A stretch of DNA of 64,000 bases from JANWYT01 sp034437555 (GTDB lineage Bacteria; Chloroflexota; Anaerolineae; Aggregatilineales; Phototrophicaceae): the NCBI GenBank assembly GCA_034437555.1, contig DAOTTQ010000029.1, forward strand, positions 204,963 through 268,962, in the 5' to 3' direction. The position numbers were made by a program, and so were the translations under genes. The notes under the pieces were generated by a model. It made no database searches. It saw only the letters and a program-made list of their open reading frames with translations, and was not told the origin of the DNA. Below, piece after piece: positions 1 through 8,220 of the stretch; the stretch's first letter is position 1; each line of letters opens with the position of its first letter.

Positions 1-13
1 ACTCCCTTTTTTG

Positions 14-835
14 TTATCTATTGATGTTAAGTAGATATCGCAAGCCAGATGCACCTGTTTCATCAGTGATGCGTAATCGTGGCATTTCGTAGCGATTATC
101 CGTGGTTTGATAAGAGCCAAACTGTGTGGTGACGGCGCGTAAGATAGGTGTTGTAGAGATAACCGCAAGTGTTTGGTTGTCATAATACCCTACGGGATAG
201 GCAAACATGCGAGTGGGTGAAGGCAAACGGGCGTTAAGGCTTTCCATGCTTCCTAAAAATTGGTAAACGAGAAAGTCATAGGAACGACTGCGTAGGTCGG
301 CGTGTGTCTTGGTGTGTGATTCCATGCTCATGCCCGCTAATGCCATTTTTTCGATGTGTTCCCACGAGAGATAGCCTGGTCGGTTCTCATCGGCAAAGTG
401 AGTGATGATAAAGAATGTCCCCGTCATTTGATACTGTTGTAGCAAGGGAAAGACGATAGAGAAATGGTCTATGTAGCCATCATCAAAGGTAAGAATGACG
501 GGTTTTGGCGGTAGTAATTCCCCATACATTAGGGCTTGATGGGCTTGGTATAGTGAAATGGTTGAATAGCCGTTTTCCTTAAGATACCGAAGATGATCGG
601 CAAATAGCTGCGGGTGTAGCGTGAGGTTTTTGCGTATATTATCGGCATCGGGCGGTAACTCACTGACGTAGTGGTACATCAAAATGGGAATGTTAATACG
701 ACGTAGTGTGCCATCCGATTCGACACTACCTGATAGTTCCGTTGGTGTTGCATCCTCAACAGAAGTGGATTGCGCACCAAAATGAGGTATGAGTATCAGT
801 ATAAAAATCAGTGTTATCCAATGTTTGTATTTCAT
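14..835 (-). CDS. Secreted polysaccharide deacetylase (NodB domain)
   Basis: Predicted metal-dependent de-N-acetylase acting on an extracellular polysaccharide or peptidoglycan. The 273-residue product starts with a signal-peptide-like hydrophobic stretch (about residues 6-20). The NodB motifs follow: TFDDGY near residue 116 (metal-binding Asp pair), SHTKTHADL near 173 (two metal-binding His), and FAYPVGYYD near 213. The order and spacing are those of the carbohydrate esterase 4 family, and the length fits a single-domain enzyme. It is transcribed away from the mevalonate operon. The stop lies only 13 bases from the window edge, so nothing can be said about downstream partners. The exact substrate cannot be read from the sequence. 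Confidence 0.9.
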   Translation of the reverse strand: MKYKHWITLIFILILIPHFGAQSTSVEDATPTELSGSVESDGTLRRINIPILMYHYVSELPPDADNIRKNLTLHPQLFADHLRYLKENGYSTISLYQAHQALMYGELLPPKPVILTFDDGYIDHFSIVFPLLQQYQMTGTFFIITHFADENRPGYLSWEHIEKMALAGMSMESHTKTHADLRSRSYDFLVYQFLGSMESLNARLPSPTRMFAYPVGYYDNQTLAVISTTPILRAVTTQFGSYQTTDNRYEMPRLRITDETGASGLRYLLNINR

Positions 836-960
836 GAGTAAGTGTCAAAACCTCTCAAAACCTGGCAGGATAGTCTTTTCTCATAGTCACTTAGGCTAAA
901 TTGTTCATCATTTCACAAGATGATAGATTTTGCTAGGCACCACCCGTTAAAGTGATAAAC

Positions 961-2259
961 ATGAAAAACTCACGTATCTCTGCATTTTACAAGAAAACGA
1001 TAGAAGAGCGACTAGCTATTGTTGGTGAATGGGCAAACCTGAGCCAAGATGAACTAGCTGTCCTTGACGGTTCGATGGGTTTAAGCCCGTCACAAGCGAA
1101 TAACATGATTGAAAATGTGGTAGGAACATATAGCTTGCCACTTGGCATTGCAACGAACTTTCTTATCAACCGAAAAGACTATCTGATACCACTGGTTATA
1201 GAAGAACCCTCCGTGGTAGCAGCCCTTAGTAATGCGGCACGATTATTCAGAGAAGGGGGAGGTTTTTCTGCAAGCAGTGATGAGCCTATTATGATTGGTC
1301 AGATACAAGTCTTGGATGTAGAAGACCTTGAGAAAGCCAAAGAACTGCTACTGGCAAATAAAGCTCGCCTAATGCAAGAAGCCGATGAAATAGGCGGAAG
1401 CATTGTTAAACGTGGTGGTGGTGCAGTTGATATTGAGGTAAATCTTATTTCGGATAGTCAATACCAAAAAATGATTATTTTACATTTACTCTATAACACG
1501 CAAGATGCAATGGGGGCGAATGCCATCAACACAGCAGTAGAACATATTGCACCCAGCGTAGAGGAAATTACAGGTGGGCGAGTTAATTTGCGGATTTTGA
1601 GCAACTTAACAGACAAACGTAAAGCGCGTGCTGAAGGGATGATCCCTTTTGAAGCCCTCAGAAGCAGTGATATGGGCGGCAAAGAAGCTGCAAAGCGTGT
1701 TGTAGAGGCGGGTTGGTTTGCAGAAGTTGACCCTTATAGAGCCACCACCCACAACAAAGGCATTATGAACGGCATTGATGCCATCGTGATGGCAACGGGT
1801 AACGATTGGAGAGCTGTTGAAGCAGGCGCACACGCCTTTGCAGCGCGTGATGGCTCTTATCGTAGCCTAACGAGATGGTGGCAAGATAAAGAAGGTAATT
1901 TACACGGTTCAATTGAGTTACCGTTGGCTGTGGGCATTGTAGGTGGCGCAACCAAAGTACATCCCACGGCGCAAGTCGCACTCAAAATCTTAGCGATTGA
2001 ATCGGCAAGAGAACTTGCTGAGGTGATAGCATGTGTAGGACTAGCACAAAACTTTGCTGCCATTAAAGCCCTTGCTACAGAAGGTATCCAACGTGGGCAT
2101 ATGAGAATGCATGCTAAACAACTTGCCGTAGCAGCAGGCGCACAAGGAACAGAAGTAGCCGTTGTGACACAAAGAATGATTGAAGATGGCGTGATACGTT
2201 TAGAACGTGCGATATCCATCGTTACCAACCTAAGAAATGAGGGAAGCAATGAGCAGTGA
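961..2259 (+). CDS. mvaA: Hydroxymethylglutaryl-CoA reductase, class II
   Basis: Reduces HMG-CoA to mevalonate, the committed step of the mevalonate pathway, in the cytosol. It belongs to the bacterial class II family (about 430 residues): the active-site Glu lies in ENVVG, the Lys in HNKGIMNGID, the Asp in ATGNDWRA and the His in RGHMRMH. The cofactor segment DAMGANAIN is also present. A GTG at 952 is in frame, but the ATG at 961 aligns better with the usual class II N-terminus (MxxSRxxAF) and was chosen; neither has a strong ribosome binding site. It is first in an operon with HMG-CoA synthase, whose start overlaps its stop. Class II enzymes usually work in the biosynthetic or the degradative direction; the neighbouring pathway genes argue for biosynthesis here. 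Confidence 0.95.
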   Translation: MKNSRISAFYKKTIEERLAIVGEWANLSQDELAVLDGSMGLSPSQANNMIENVVGTYSLPLGIATNFLINRKDYLIPLVIEEPSVVAALSNAARLFREGGGFSASSDEPIMIGQIQVLDVEDLEKAKELLLANKARLMQEADEIGGSIVKRGGGAVDIEVNLISDSQYQKMIILHLLYNTQDAMGANAINTAVEHIAPSVEEITGGRVNLRILSNLTDKRKARAEGMIPFEALRSSDMGGKEAAKRVVEAGWFAEVDPYRATTHNKGIMNGIDAIVMATGNDWRAVEAGAHAFAARDGSYRSLTRWWQDKEGNLHGSIELPLAVGIVGGATKVHPTAQVALKILAIESARELAEVIACVGLAQNFAAIKALATEGIQRGHMRMHAKQLAVAAGAQGTEVAVVTQRMIEDGVIRLERAISIVTNLRNEGSNEQ

Positions 2260-3310
2260 ATATCTGATGAAACCAGAACAAGGCGTAGGCATTGTGGGCT
2301 ATGGTGGTTATATACCGCGTTATCGGTTGCCTGGCAGTGATATTGCGCGAGTATGGACAAATGGATTAAGCGGTTCACCTGTTAAAGAGAAGGCTGTCGC
2401 AGGCTTGGATGAAGACGTGATTACCATGTCGATTGAAGCGGGAAGAAACGCCGTTAAACGCGCGCAAATTGACCCTAAAGAGATTCGTGCGGTGTGGGTG
2501 GGTAGCGAAAGCCATCCCTATGCTGTAAAGCCGAGCAGTACGATTGTAGCGGAAAGCCTAGGCGTGGGAACACATATCCAGGCAGCAGATTGGGAATTTG
2601 CTTGTAAGGCAGGTACAGAAGCGGTTCAAGCCTCCATTGGGCTCATTGGTAGTGGGATGGGCAAGTATGCGCTAAGCATTGGTATGGATACCGCACAAAG
2701 TAGACCCGGAGATGCCCTAGAGTATACAGCAGCATCGGGTGGAGCCGCCTTCTTATTGGGCAAAGCAGAAGAAGCCTGTGCAGTGTATCAGGGCAGCTAT
2801 AGCTACGTAACGGATACGCCAGATTTTTGGCGACGTGCGGAACAGCCTTATCCTAATCATGGGGATAGGTTCACGGGAGAACCTGCTTACTTTAGCCATG
2901 TCACTACGGCAGGAAGTACCCTAATGGAAATGATGGGAACCACTGCAAGCGATTATACCTATGCGGTGTTTCATCAACCCAATGTGAAATTTCCCTCTAG
3001 AGCAGCGCAGATGTTAGGTTTTAACAGTGAGCAAATTAAAGACGGTATGCTAGTCAATGAAATTGGGAACGTCTATTCGGGGTCTTGTATGCTGGGGCTG
3101 ACAACCATCCTAGACAAAGCAAAAGCAGGAGATCGTATCTTGATGGTGAGTTATGGCAGTGGGGCAGGTTCTGATGCATTTGATATTTTGGTAACAGAGC
3201 GTATTGAAGGCAAACGTGACCTTGCCACAACCACTGAAGCCTATCTGAAACGCCGTACGCTAATTGATTATGCAACTTATGCGCGGTATCGTGGAAAGCT
3301 AAAGGACTAA
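2249..3310 (+). CDS. mvaS: Hydroxymethylglutaryl-CoA synthase, archaeal type
   Basis: Condenses acetyl-CoA with acetoacetyl-CoA to give HMG-CoA. The length (353 residues) and the motifs match the archaeal-type synthase rather than the eukaryotic or firmicute form. The general-base Glu lies in GSESHPYAVKP, the nucleophilic Cys in EFACKAGTEA and the catalytic His in FHQPNVKFP; all three are intact. An upstream in-frame ATG exists at 2237, but the ATG at 2249 sits 3-5 bases behind a GAGGGA ribosome binding site and overlaps the reductase stop, so it was preferred. In archaea this enzyme forms a complex with a thiolase and a DUF35 protein, and those two genes follow directly, although both are altered here. 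Confidence 0.94.
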   Translation: MSSEYLMKPEQGVGIVGYGGYIPRYRLPGSDIARVWTNGLSGSPVKEKAVAGLDEDVITMSIEAGRNAVKRAQIDPKEIRAVWVGSESHPYAVKPSSTIVAESLGVGTHIQAADWEFACKAGTEAVQASIGLIGSGMGKYALSIGMDTAQSRPGDALEYTAASGGAAFLLGKAEEACAVYQGSYSYVTDTPDFWRRAEQPYPNHGDRFTGEPAYFSHVTTAGSTLMEMMGTTASDYTYAVFHQPNVKFPSRAAQMLGFNSEQIKDGMLVNEIGNVYSGSCMLGLTTILDKAKAGDRILMVSYGSGAGSDAFDILVTERIEGKRDLATTTEAYLKRRTLIDYATYARYRGKLKD

Positions 3311-3315
3311 GCACA

Positions 3316-4476
3316 ATGAGAGATGTCGCAATTGTGGGCGTGGGGATGACCGCCGTAAATGAACACTGGGGAACGAGCCTGCGAGAACTAGGGATGGAAG
3401 CCGCAGAAAAGGCACTCCATGACGCAGGAGAGGTGCATGTTGACGCTTTATATGTAGGTAATGCCTACGGTAGCCAATTTAATCAACAAAGCCAGCTAGG
3501 GGCGTTAATTGCAGATTACATCGGCTTAAAGGGTGTAGAAGCATACACCTTAGAAGCAGGCGGTGCATCAGGCGGTGTCGCCTTACGACAAGGGTACTTG
3601 GCGGTGGCTTCTGGAGCAGTAGACTGCGCGATGGTAATGGGCATAGAGAAAGCAACGGACATCGTAGGTAGTGCAAGAACCAAAGCAAGTGCTGTAAGCC
3701 TAGATGCAGATTATGAAGCAGTACATGGCGCAACGCTAACAGGGTTGGCGGCATTACTGATGAGACGCTATATGCACGAATACGGCGTAGAGCTACAACA
3801 TTTTGAAGGCTTTACAATGAATGCCCACACAAATGGTAAAGCAAACCCGCTCGCTATGTATAGAAACCTCATCAAGGCGGGTAGCTTCCAGAATGCGCCA
3901 ATGGTGGCAGAACCTGTTAGCCTATTTGATAGTGCGCCAGATGGTGATGGTGCAGCCGTTGTTATCTTAATGCCTTTAGAGAAGGCTGAAGACCGTGTTG
4001 CTCACCCCATCAAGATTATTGGTAGTGCGGTAGCCACTGACACATTAGCCATCCAAGATAGAGAGAACCTTTTAAGGTTGGGGGCTGTTGAACAGTCGTT
4101 TAATAAGGTGCTGGCACAAGCAGGCATTAAACGCGAAGATATTCACTTTGCCGAGCTTCATGACGCATTTACTATCCTAAGTGCTTTAAGCCTAGAAGCG
4201 ATGGGGTTTTCTGATGTGGGCAAGGGGCATGAGTGGGGTGCTAATACGGGCGAAAGCATTAGTCTAAAGGGACGTTTACCTGTAAGCACGTTTGGTGGAC
4301 TAAAGAGTCGTGGTAATCCGCACGGCGCAAGCGGGGTTTATCAGGCAGTAGAAGCGTGCTTGCAGTTACGTGGGGAAGCGGGGAATAACCAAGTGGCTCA
4401 TGAGCCAAAGATTGGCTTAATCCAGAGTATTGGTGGCATTGGTTCTACGGTTGCAACCCACATTTTGCAGAGTTGA
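3316..4476 (+). CDS. Thiolase-fold protein, probable inactive acetoacetyl-CoA thiolase homologue
   Basis: Homologue of the archaeal acetyl-CoA C-acetyltransferase that supplies acetoacetyl-CoA to HMG-CoA synthase. The fold-level landmarks are present over 386 residues: an N-terminal VAIVGVGMT, the GIEKATD segment near 109, LHDAFTI near 281 (one catalytic His, intact) and GGLKSRG near 327. Two key residues are missing. The nucleophilic Cys of the usual EAACASG is Gly83 (the text reads EAGGASG, codons GGC GGT at 3559-3564), and the His of the usual GHPxGATG is Asn334 (GNPHGASG). It sits 5 bases after the synthase gene and ahead of the DUF35-like genes. It may be a structural partner in a complex rather than a working thiolase; an unrecognised chemistry cannot be excluded. 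Confidence 0.85.
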   Translation: MRDVAIVGVGMTAVNEHWGTSLRELGMEAAEKALHDAGEVHVDALYVGNAYGSQFNQQSQLGALIADYIGLKGVEAYTLEAGGASGGVALRQGYLAVASGAVDCAMVMGIEKATDIVGSARTKASAVSLDADYEAVHGATLTGLAALLMRRYMHEYGVELQHFEGFTMNAHTNGKANPLAMYRNLIKAGSFQNAPMVAEPVSLFDSAPDGDGAAVVILMPLEKAEDRVAHPIKIIGSAVATDTLAIQDRENLLRLGAVEQSFNKVLAQAGIKREDIHFAELHDAFTILSALSLEAMGFSDVGKGHEWGANTGESISLKGRLPVSTFGGLKSRGNPHGASGVYQAVEACLQLRGEAGNNQVAHEPKIGLIQSIGGIGSTVATHILQS

Positions 4477-4593
4477 TAGAAATTGATAGCCCGAAAAAAC
4501 TGTGTGCTAGGTTTTGGAAGGGCTTTATCCATAGAATGAAGTCATATTGTGCTTTACATCACAAATTGAACTGGGACGACAAAGGAGCTAACA

Positions 4594-4758
4594 ATGCAAG
4601 TATCACGTTTCTGGCGTACAAAAGAACAACGTTACCGTTTGCTGGGTGTAAAAGATGAGAACGGTATCCGCCTAGACAAGAAAACTGTTGCACAACAGGA
4701 CAACAACGAGACAAACCTTCAGGCAGTTATGATGCCTGTGTTAAACAGACAGAAATAG
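4594..4758 (+). CDS. DUF35-like N-terminal segment, 54 aa, zinc-ribbon cysteines lost
   Basis: Small gene with a strong ribosome binding site (AAAGGAG, 6-7 bases before the ATG). The first 20 residues (SRFWRTKEQRYRLLGVK) match the N-terminal helix of the DUF35 proteins that bridge thiolase and HMG-CoA synthase in archaea. In those proteins a CxxC...CxxC zinc ribbon comes next, but here the product contains no cysteine and becomes hydrophilic and Lys/Asn/Gln rich. The reading frame ends in TAG at 4756 and is the same frame as the gene at 4774, which encodes the rest of the DUF35 fold. It is either a natural split of one ancestral protein or an early stage of decay; the good ribosome binding site favours expression. 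Confidence 0.65.
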   Translation: MQVSRFWRTKEQRYRLLGVKDENGIRLDKKTVAQQDNNETNLQAVMMPVLNRQK

Positions 4759-4773
4759 CAGGAGGGTATTCAC

Positions 4774-5067
4774 ATGGCGCAAATAGCGAATGGACCAGAG
4801 ACCGAACAGTATACGTTTGTGGGAACTGGGGAAATTTACAGTTACACCGTCATTCAGGAAGCCCCACAAGGGTACGAGGAGCAATCGCCCTATTACTTGG
4901 CACTGGTCAAGCTAGACGAGGGAACTATTGTAACTGCGCAGGTTACAGATGTTGATGAGGAATTACGCATTGGTGACCGTGTTGAAATGGTGACACGCAA
5001 GCTAACAGCAGAGGGCGAAAAGGGTATGATTGTTTACGGGTATAAGTTCCGTAAATTCATCTCATAG
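4774..5067 (+). CDS. DUF35 OB-fold protein, 97 aa (separate C-terminal half)
   Basis: Carries the OB-fold part of a DUF35 protein: the run GTGEIYSYTVI, then PYYLALVKLDEGTIVTAQV and IVYGYKFRK at the end, which are typical of the acyl-CoA-binding scaffold that joins thiolase and HMG-CoA synthase in archaea. It has its own strong ribosome binding site (AGGAGG, 8 bases before the ATG) and begins 15 bases after the TAG that ends the small upstream gene, in the same frame. The usual zinc ribbon is absent. It is last in the mevalonate operon and is followed by a hairpin terminator. Function as a scaffold for the synthase is inferred from the family and the gene order. Confidence 0.8.
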   Translation: MAQIANGPETEQYTFVGTGEIYSYTVIQEAPQGYEEQSPYYLALVKLDEGTIVTAQVTDVDEELRIGDRVEMVTRKLTAEGEKGMIVYGYKFRKFIS

Positions 5068-5091
5068 GGCAGACAGAGATTATTGTAGTAA

Positions 5092-5118
5092 AAAAAAGAC
5101 CGCCGAAGCGGTCTTTTT
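5092..5118. terminator. Bidirectional intrinsic terminator
   Basis: GACCGC and GCGGTC arms around a CGAA loop, flanked by a run of A on the left and T on the right. It sits between the converging mevalonate operon and the ATPase gene and can serve both strands. Confidence 0.85.
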
Positions 5119-5123
5119 CCGTT

Positions 5124-6257
5124 TTAGGCTTTTGCTGCTTCATTTTGCTTATATTCATAAGAAAGTGAAAGCTCTGTGGAACGGTCAAAAACGTGAATGT
5201 TGCCAATGTCAATGAGTGCAGACAAGCGTCCACCCACACGGGCATCAGTACGTGGGTCTGTACGGGCAATAAATGACTTTCCGCCTTCTTCAAGGTAGAT
5301 AATCATTTCGTTGCCCATTTGCTCTACCACTTCAACATTGGCTTCAATTTCAGCGGGGTCAATGTCACGCGGTGAGAATCGTCTGTCATGGATATCTTCT
5401 GGACGAATACCGAGAATAACTTCTTTGCCGACATGAGACTTGTAGGGAGTTGACTTTGATGCAGGAATAACGAGTCTGAAGATGGTGGTGTCAATAACAA
5501 CCGCATCGCCTTCGCTCTTTAATGTAGCGTCAAAGAAGTTCATGGAAGGGCTGCCGATGAAACCTGCCACAAAAACGTTTCTGGGGTTGTGGTATAGGTT
5601 AAAAGGGGTGTCGATTTGTTGCAGGCTACCTGCATTTAATACAGCAATGCGCGTTCCCATGGTCATAGCTTCAACTTGGTCATGGGTTACGTAGATGAAT
5701 GTTGTTTCTAGGCGTTGGTGAAGTTTGCTGATGAATGAGCGAGCTTCTACGCGCAACTTTGCATCTAAGTTAGAAAGAGGCTCATCCATCAAGAACACAT
5801 CTGGTTCGCGGACGATAGCACGACCGACAGCCACACGTTGACGTTGCCCGCCTGAAAGCTGACGAGGACGGCGAGTAAGAAGGTGTTCGATGCCCAGACT
5901 CTTAGCGGCTTCGGTTACGCGTTGATCAATAATTTGCTTGGGGGTCTTACGAAGTTTAAGACCAAAAGCCATGTTTTCATAAACGGTCATATGGGGATAA
6001 AGGGCATAACTTTGGAAAACCATTGCAACATCGCGGTCTTTAGGCGCAACGTTGTTCACTTTGCGGTCGCCAATCCAAACTTCGCCATCGCTGATTTCTT
6101 CTAAACCTGCGAGCATACGAAGGCAGGTAGACTTACCACACCCGGAAGGACCTACAAAAACCAAAAATTCTTTGTCAGCGACCTCAATATTTAAGTCGTT
6201 TACAACCACTAGGTCGTTATAGCGCTTGTAAATGTTCTTGAAAGTTACACTAGCCAC
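5124..6257 (-). CDS. ugpC: ABC transporter ATP-binding protein, UgpC/MalK/MsmK type
   Basis: ATPase subunit that powers CUT1-type sugar or glycerol-phosphate importers at the inner face of the membrane. Over 377 residues it shows Walker A (GPSGCGKST, near 37), the Q-loop (FQSYALYPH), the signature LSGGQRQR near 137, Walker B (DVFLMDEPLSNLDA) and the switch His in YVTHDQ, followed by a C-terminal TOBE/MOP region with the GIRPEDI segment. No CUT1 permease or sugar-binding protein lies nearby, so it is probably a shared ATPase serving several importers, as MsmK and MsiK do in other bacteria. It is monocistronic here and divergent from cinA. A CCTCC complement gives it a good ribosome binding site. 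The choice of substrate cannot be made from this sequence. Confidence 0.92.
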   Translation of the reverse strand: MASVTFKNIYKRYNDLVVVNDLNIEVADKEFLVFVGPSGCGKSTCLRMLAGLEEISDGEVWIGDRKVNNVAPKDRDVAMVFQSYALYPHMTVYENMAFGLKLRKTPKQIIDQRVTEAAKSLGIEHLLTRRPRQLSGGQRQRVAVGRAIVREPDVFLMDEPLSNLDAKLRVEARSFISKLHQRLETTFIYVTHDQVEAMTMGTRIAVLNAGSLQQIDTPFNLYHNPRNVFVAGFIGSPSMNFFDATLKSEGDAVVIDTTIFRLVIPASKSTPYKSHVGKEVILGIRPEDIHDRRFSPRDIDPAEIEANVEVVEQMGNEMIIYLEEGGKSFIARTDPRTDARVGGRLSALIDIGNIHVFDRSTELSLSYEYKQNEAAKA

Positions 6258-6418
6258 GAAAAACCTCCAGTATGAAGAGAAATACTCAACTATTTATGGG
6301 CAATCTGCACAAACTATTTGCATTTGCTCATTTATCGTCGTTCAAAGATGATTATAATCCGTCCTGACAAAAATCGCAAAGTTTTTAATGTTGATGAGAG
6401 AATTTGATAGGAGTTGAA

Positions 6419-7639
6419 ATGAGCAAAGATAATCCGAGTGCTGAAATTATTGCGATTGGGACAGAAATTCTACTTGGAGAGATTACGGACACGAACTCTG
6501 TTTATTTAGCACAGACGTTACGTGATTTAGGAATTAACGTTTATTTTATGACAAGCGTGGGCGATAATGTAGAAAGAATTGCAAAAATCATTGAAATTGC
6601 CATGTCACGAGCGGATATTGTGGTGACATGTGGAGGGCTGGGCCCCACAGTGGACGATATGACACGGCAGGGCGTATCTAATGCAACAAAACGGGAACTT
6701 GTATTTAATGAAGGGCTTTATGAGCAAATTAAAGCTCGATTTAAGAGCTACGGCGTTGCGATGCCAGAAAACAATCGTCGCCAAGCCTATATCCCGGAGG
6801 GAGCAATGATTATTGAGAACCCTGTGGGAACTGCCCCCTCGTTTATCACACCTTACGGCGAGAAAAATATCATTACACTACCGGGCGTGCCAAGAGAGCT
6901 AAAATATTTAATGCACGAAGCTGTTGTGCCTTTTTTGATGGCGCAGTATCGGGTTAGTCTGATTAAAGCGCGTATTTTGAGGGTGGCGGGCATTGGCGAG
7001 AGTGCGTTAGATGAGATGTTGGGTAACGAAATTTTGGAAAATGCTAATCCTACAGTGGGTTTAGCGGCACACCATGGTGTTATTGATGTAAGGATAACAG
7101 TAAAGGGGCAACGTACCGAGGATGTCGAATTTATGTTAGACACTATAGAAAAGCAGGTGCGGGACAAAATTGGGCGATTTGTATATGGGTATGGCAAGGA
7201 AGAAATAGAGCATGTGGCTTTAGATTTACTTGCTTCACAGGGTAAAACACTTGCTATTGTAGAGGCGGGGCTTGTTAATGGGGTCACAAAGAGGCTAGAG
7301 CGTGTAAAATCTTTTGAACAAGTTGTGAAGCATGCAACGCTTTTTGAATCGCCAGAGGGATTGATGCAGGTGTATGGCAAAATTAGTGAAAGCGTTAAAG
7401 ACTATGCAAGCGATTTAGCAAAAGAATTAGCGAAAGAAAACGATTATGCTGTGGTCGTCATTTGTGATCCTGATGTTGATGAAAGCCCTGACAACAGCGA
7501 ATCCAGCGTGATTGTTATTTGTGATGGCGAAAAGACGCATGTTAGGGCGTATGGCTTGGGAGCAAGAAATGAGCTAACACGGTCTTGGCTTGGTCGATGG
7601 GGAATGTCTATGGTATGGAGAATGGCGAAAGAACAATGA
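6419..7639 (+). CDS. cinA: CinA family protein with degenerate deamidase domain
   Basis: The N-terminal half is a COG1058/MoCF-like domain (GTEILLGEITDTNS near residue 13, TCGGLGPTVDDMTR near 71, LPGVPREL), which in this family is linked to ADP-ribose pyrophosphatase activity. The C-terminal half corresponds to the nicotinamide mononucleotide deamidase (PncC) domain, but the usual AESCTGG active-site loop reads VEAGLVNGV, so the catalytic Ser is missing and activity is doubtful. The start ATG at 6419 follows AGGAG at a spacing of 6 and gives 406 residues; an in-frame TTG at 6404 was rejected. The stop overlaps the ATG of the next gene (ATGA), so the two are probably translationally coupled. 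Confidence 0.9.
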   Translation: MSKDNPSAEIIAIGTEILLGEITDTNSVYLAQTLRDLGINVYFMTSVGDNVERIAKIIEIAMSRADIVVTCGGLGPTVDDMTRQGVSNATKRELVFNEGLYEQIKARFKSYGVAMPENNRRQAYIPEGAMIIENPVGTAPSFITPYGEKNIITLPGVPRELKYLMHEAVVPFLMAQYRVSLIKARILRVAGIGESALDEMLGNEILENANPTVGLAAHHGVIDVRITVKGQRTEDVEFMLDTIEKQVRDKIGRFVYGYGKEEIEHVALDLLASQGKTLAIVEAGLVNGVTKRLERVKSFEQVVKHATLFESPEGLMQVYGKISESVKDYASDLAKELAKENDYAVVVICDPDVDESPDNSESSVIVICDGEKTHVRAYGLGARNELTRSWLGRWGMSMVWRMAKEQ

Positions 7640-8187
7640 TAAACAATGGGAGAGCGCATCTTATTGAACAAATTCGTTTGGGCAAGGTGGCTTTAAGAAT
7701 GAACCCACAACTACTTAAGCTACCCTTACCTATTCAACGCTTTGACGACCCCTTCTTGCCGTTTGGAAAGGCGATTATTGGGGCAACTAGGGATATTGTG
7801 GGGGCATATTTGTTTGACCTTGCCTCTTACTTGGCGTTAGGTGGAGCGGGGGCTGTGGCTTTAGAACGGACACTTCGCTATGTAGGGGATGATGTCGTGA
7901 CTATTTTGCATGGGGCGTTCAGTGATATTGCCTATGCAACGGTCGCGGATAAGATTGCTTTTGGCGTGGACTTTATTACTGTAACAACGTTGGTTGGTGA
8001 GTCATCAAACGGTATTTTGTGGACAGATGGGGTTTTACCGCGAGATGTATTGACATGGCACACGCCAACGCGCCAATTATGCATCAATGACCTGAGTACA
8101 CGAGTGACGGATGAGAACTTCTTGTTTACGGGCAAAGATGAGAACTTTGCCGAAACTTTGAGGGATACAATTTTACAATTGGGATAA
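7636..8187 (+). CDS. Degenerate orotidine 5'-phosphate decarboxylase-like protein
   Basis: A 183-residue protein that resembles the first part of the PyrF barrel of the longer (type 2) OMP decarboxylases: FGKAIIGATRDIVGAYLFDLASYLALG parallels the usual segment containing CAYKPN...FYEALG, and VVTILHGAFSDIA parallels the VILDAKRGDIG strand. The catalytic residues are gone: the Lys of AYKPN is Leu59, and the DxK of DAKRGD is His92-Gly-Ala94; only the last Asp (97) remains. The protein is also shorter than PyrF (about 270 residues). It overlaps cinA by ATGA. It is best seen as a pseudo-enzyme of unknown role; the relation to PyrF is an inference from pattern, not from a search. Confidence 0.6.
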   Translation: MINNGRAHLIEQIRLGKVALRMNPQLLKLPLPIQRFDDPFLPFGKAIIGATRDIVGAYLFDLASYLALGGAGAVALERTLRYVGDDVVTILHGAFSDIAYATVADKIAFGVDFITVTTLVGESSNGILWTDGVLPRDVLTWHTPTRQLCINDLSTRVTDENFLFTGKDENFAETLRDTILQLG

Positions 8188-8220
8188 AAAATGGGCGAAG
8201 AAAATACTTCGCCCATTTTT
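8186..8220. terminator. Bidirectional intrinsic terminator
   Basis: A 14-bp stem (ATGGGCGAAG / CTTCGCCCAT with flanking A/T) around an AAAATA loop, with T-runs on both sides. It separates the cinA operon from the converging lepA. Confidence 0.9.

Noticed and set aside
1857..2378. A 173-residue minus-strand frame opposite the HMG-CoA reductase
   Set aside because: It is a shadow of the strongly conserved plus-strand gene and has a biased, low-information composition.
4473..4658. A 61-residue plus-strand frame overlapping the thiolase stop
   Set aside because: It has no ribosome binding site, overlaps the well-supported small gene at 4594 in another frame, and its sequence shows no family pattern.
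6853..7380. A 175-residue minus-strand frame inside cinA
   Set aside because: Opposite a conserved gene, rich in Ser/Pro as expected of an antisense frame, and without a ribosome binding site.
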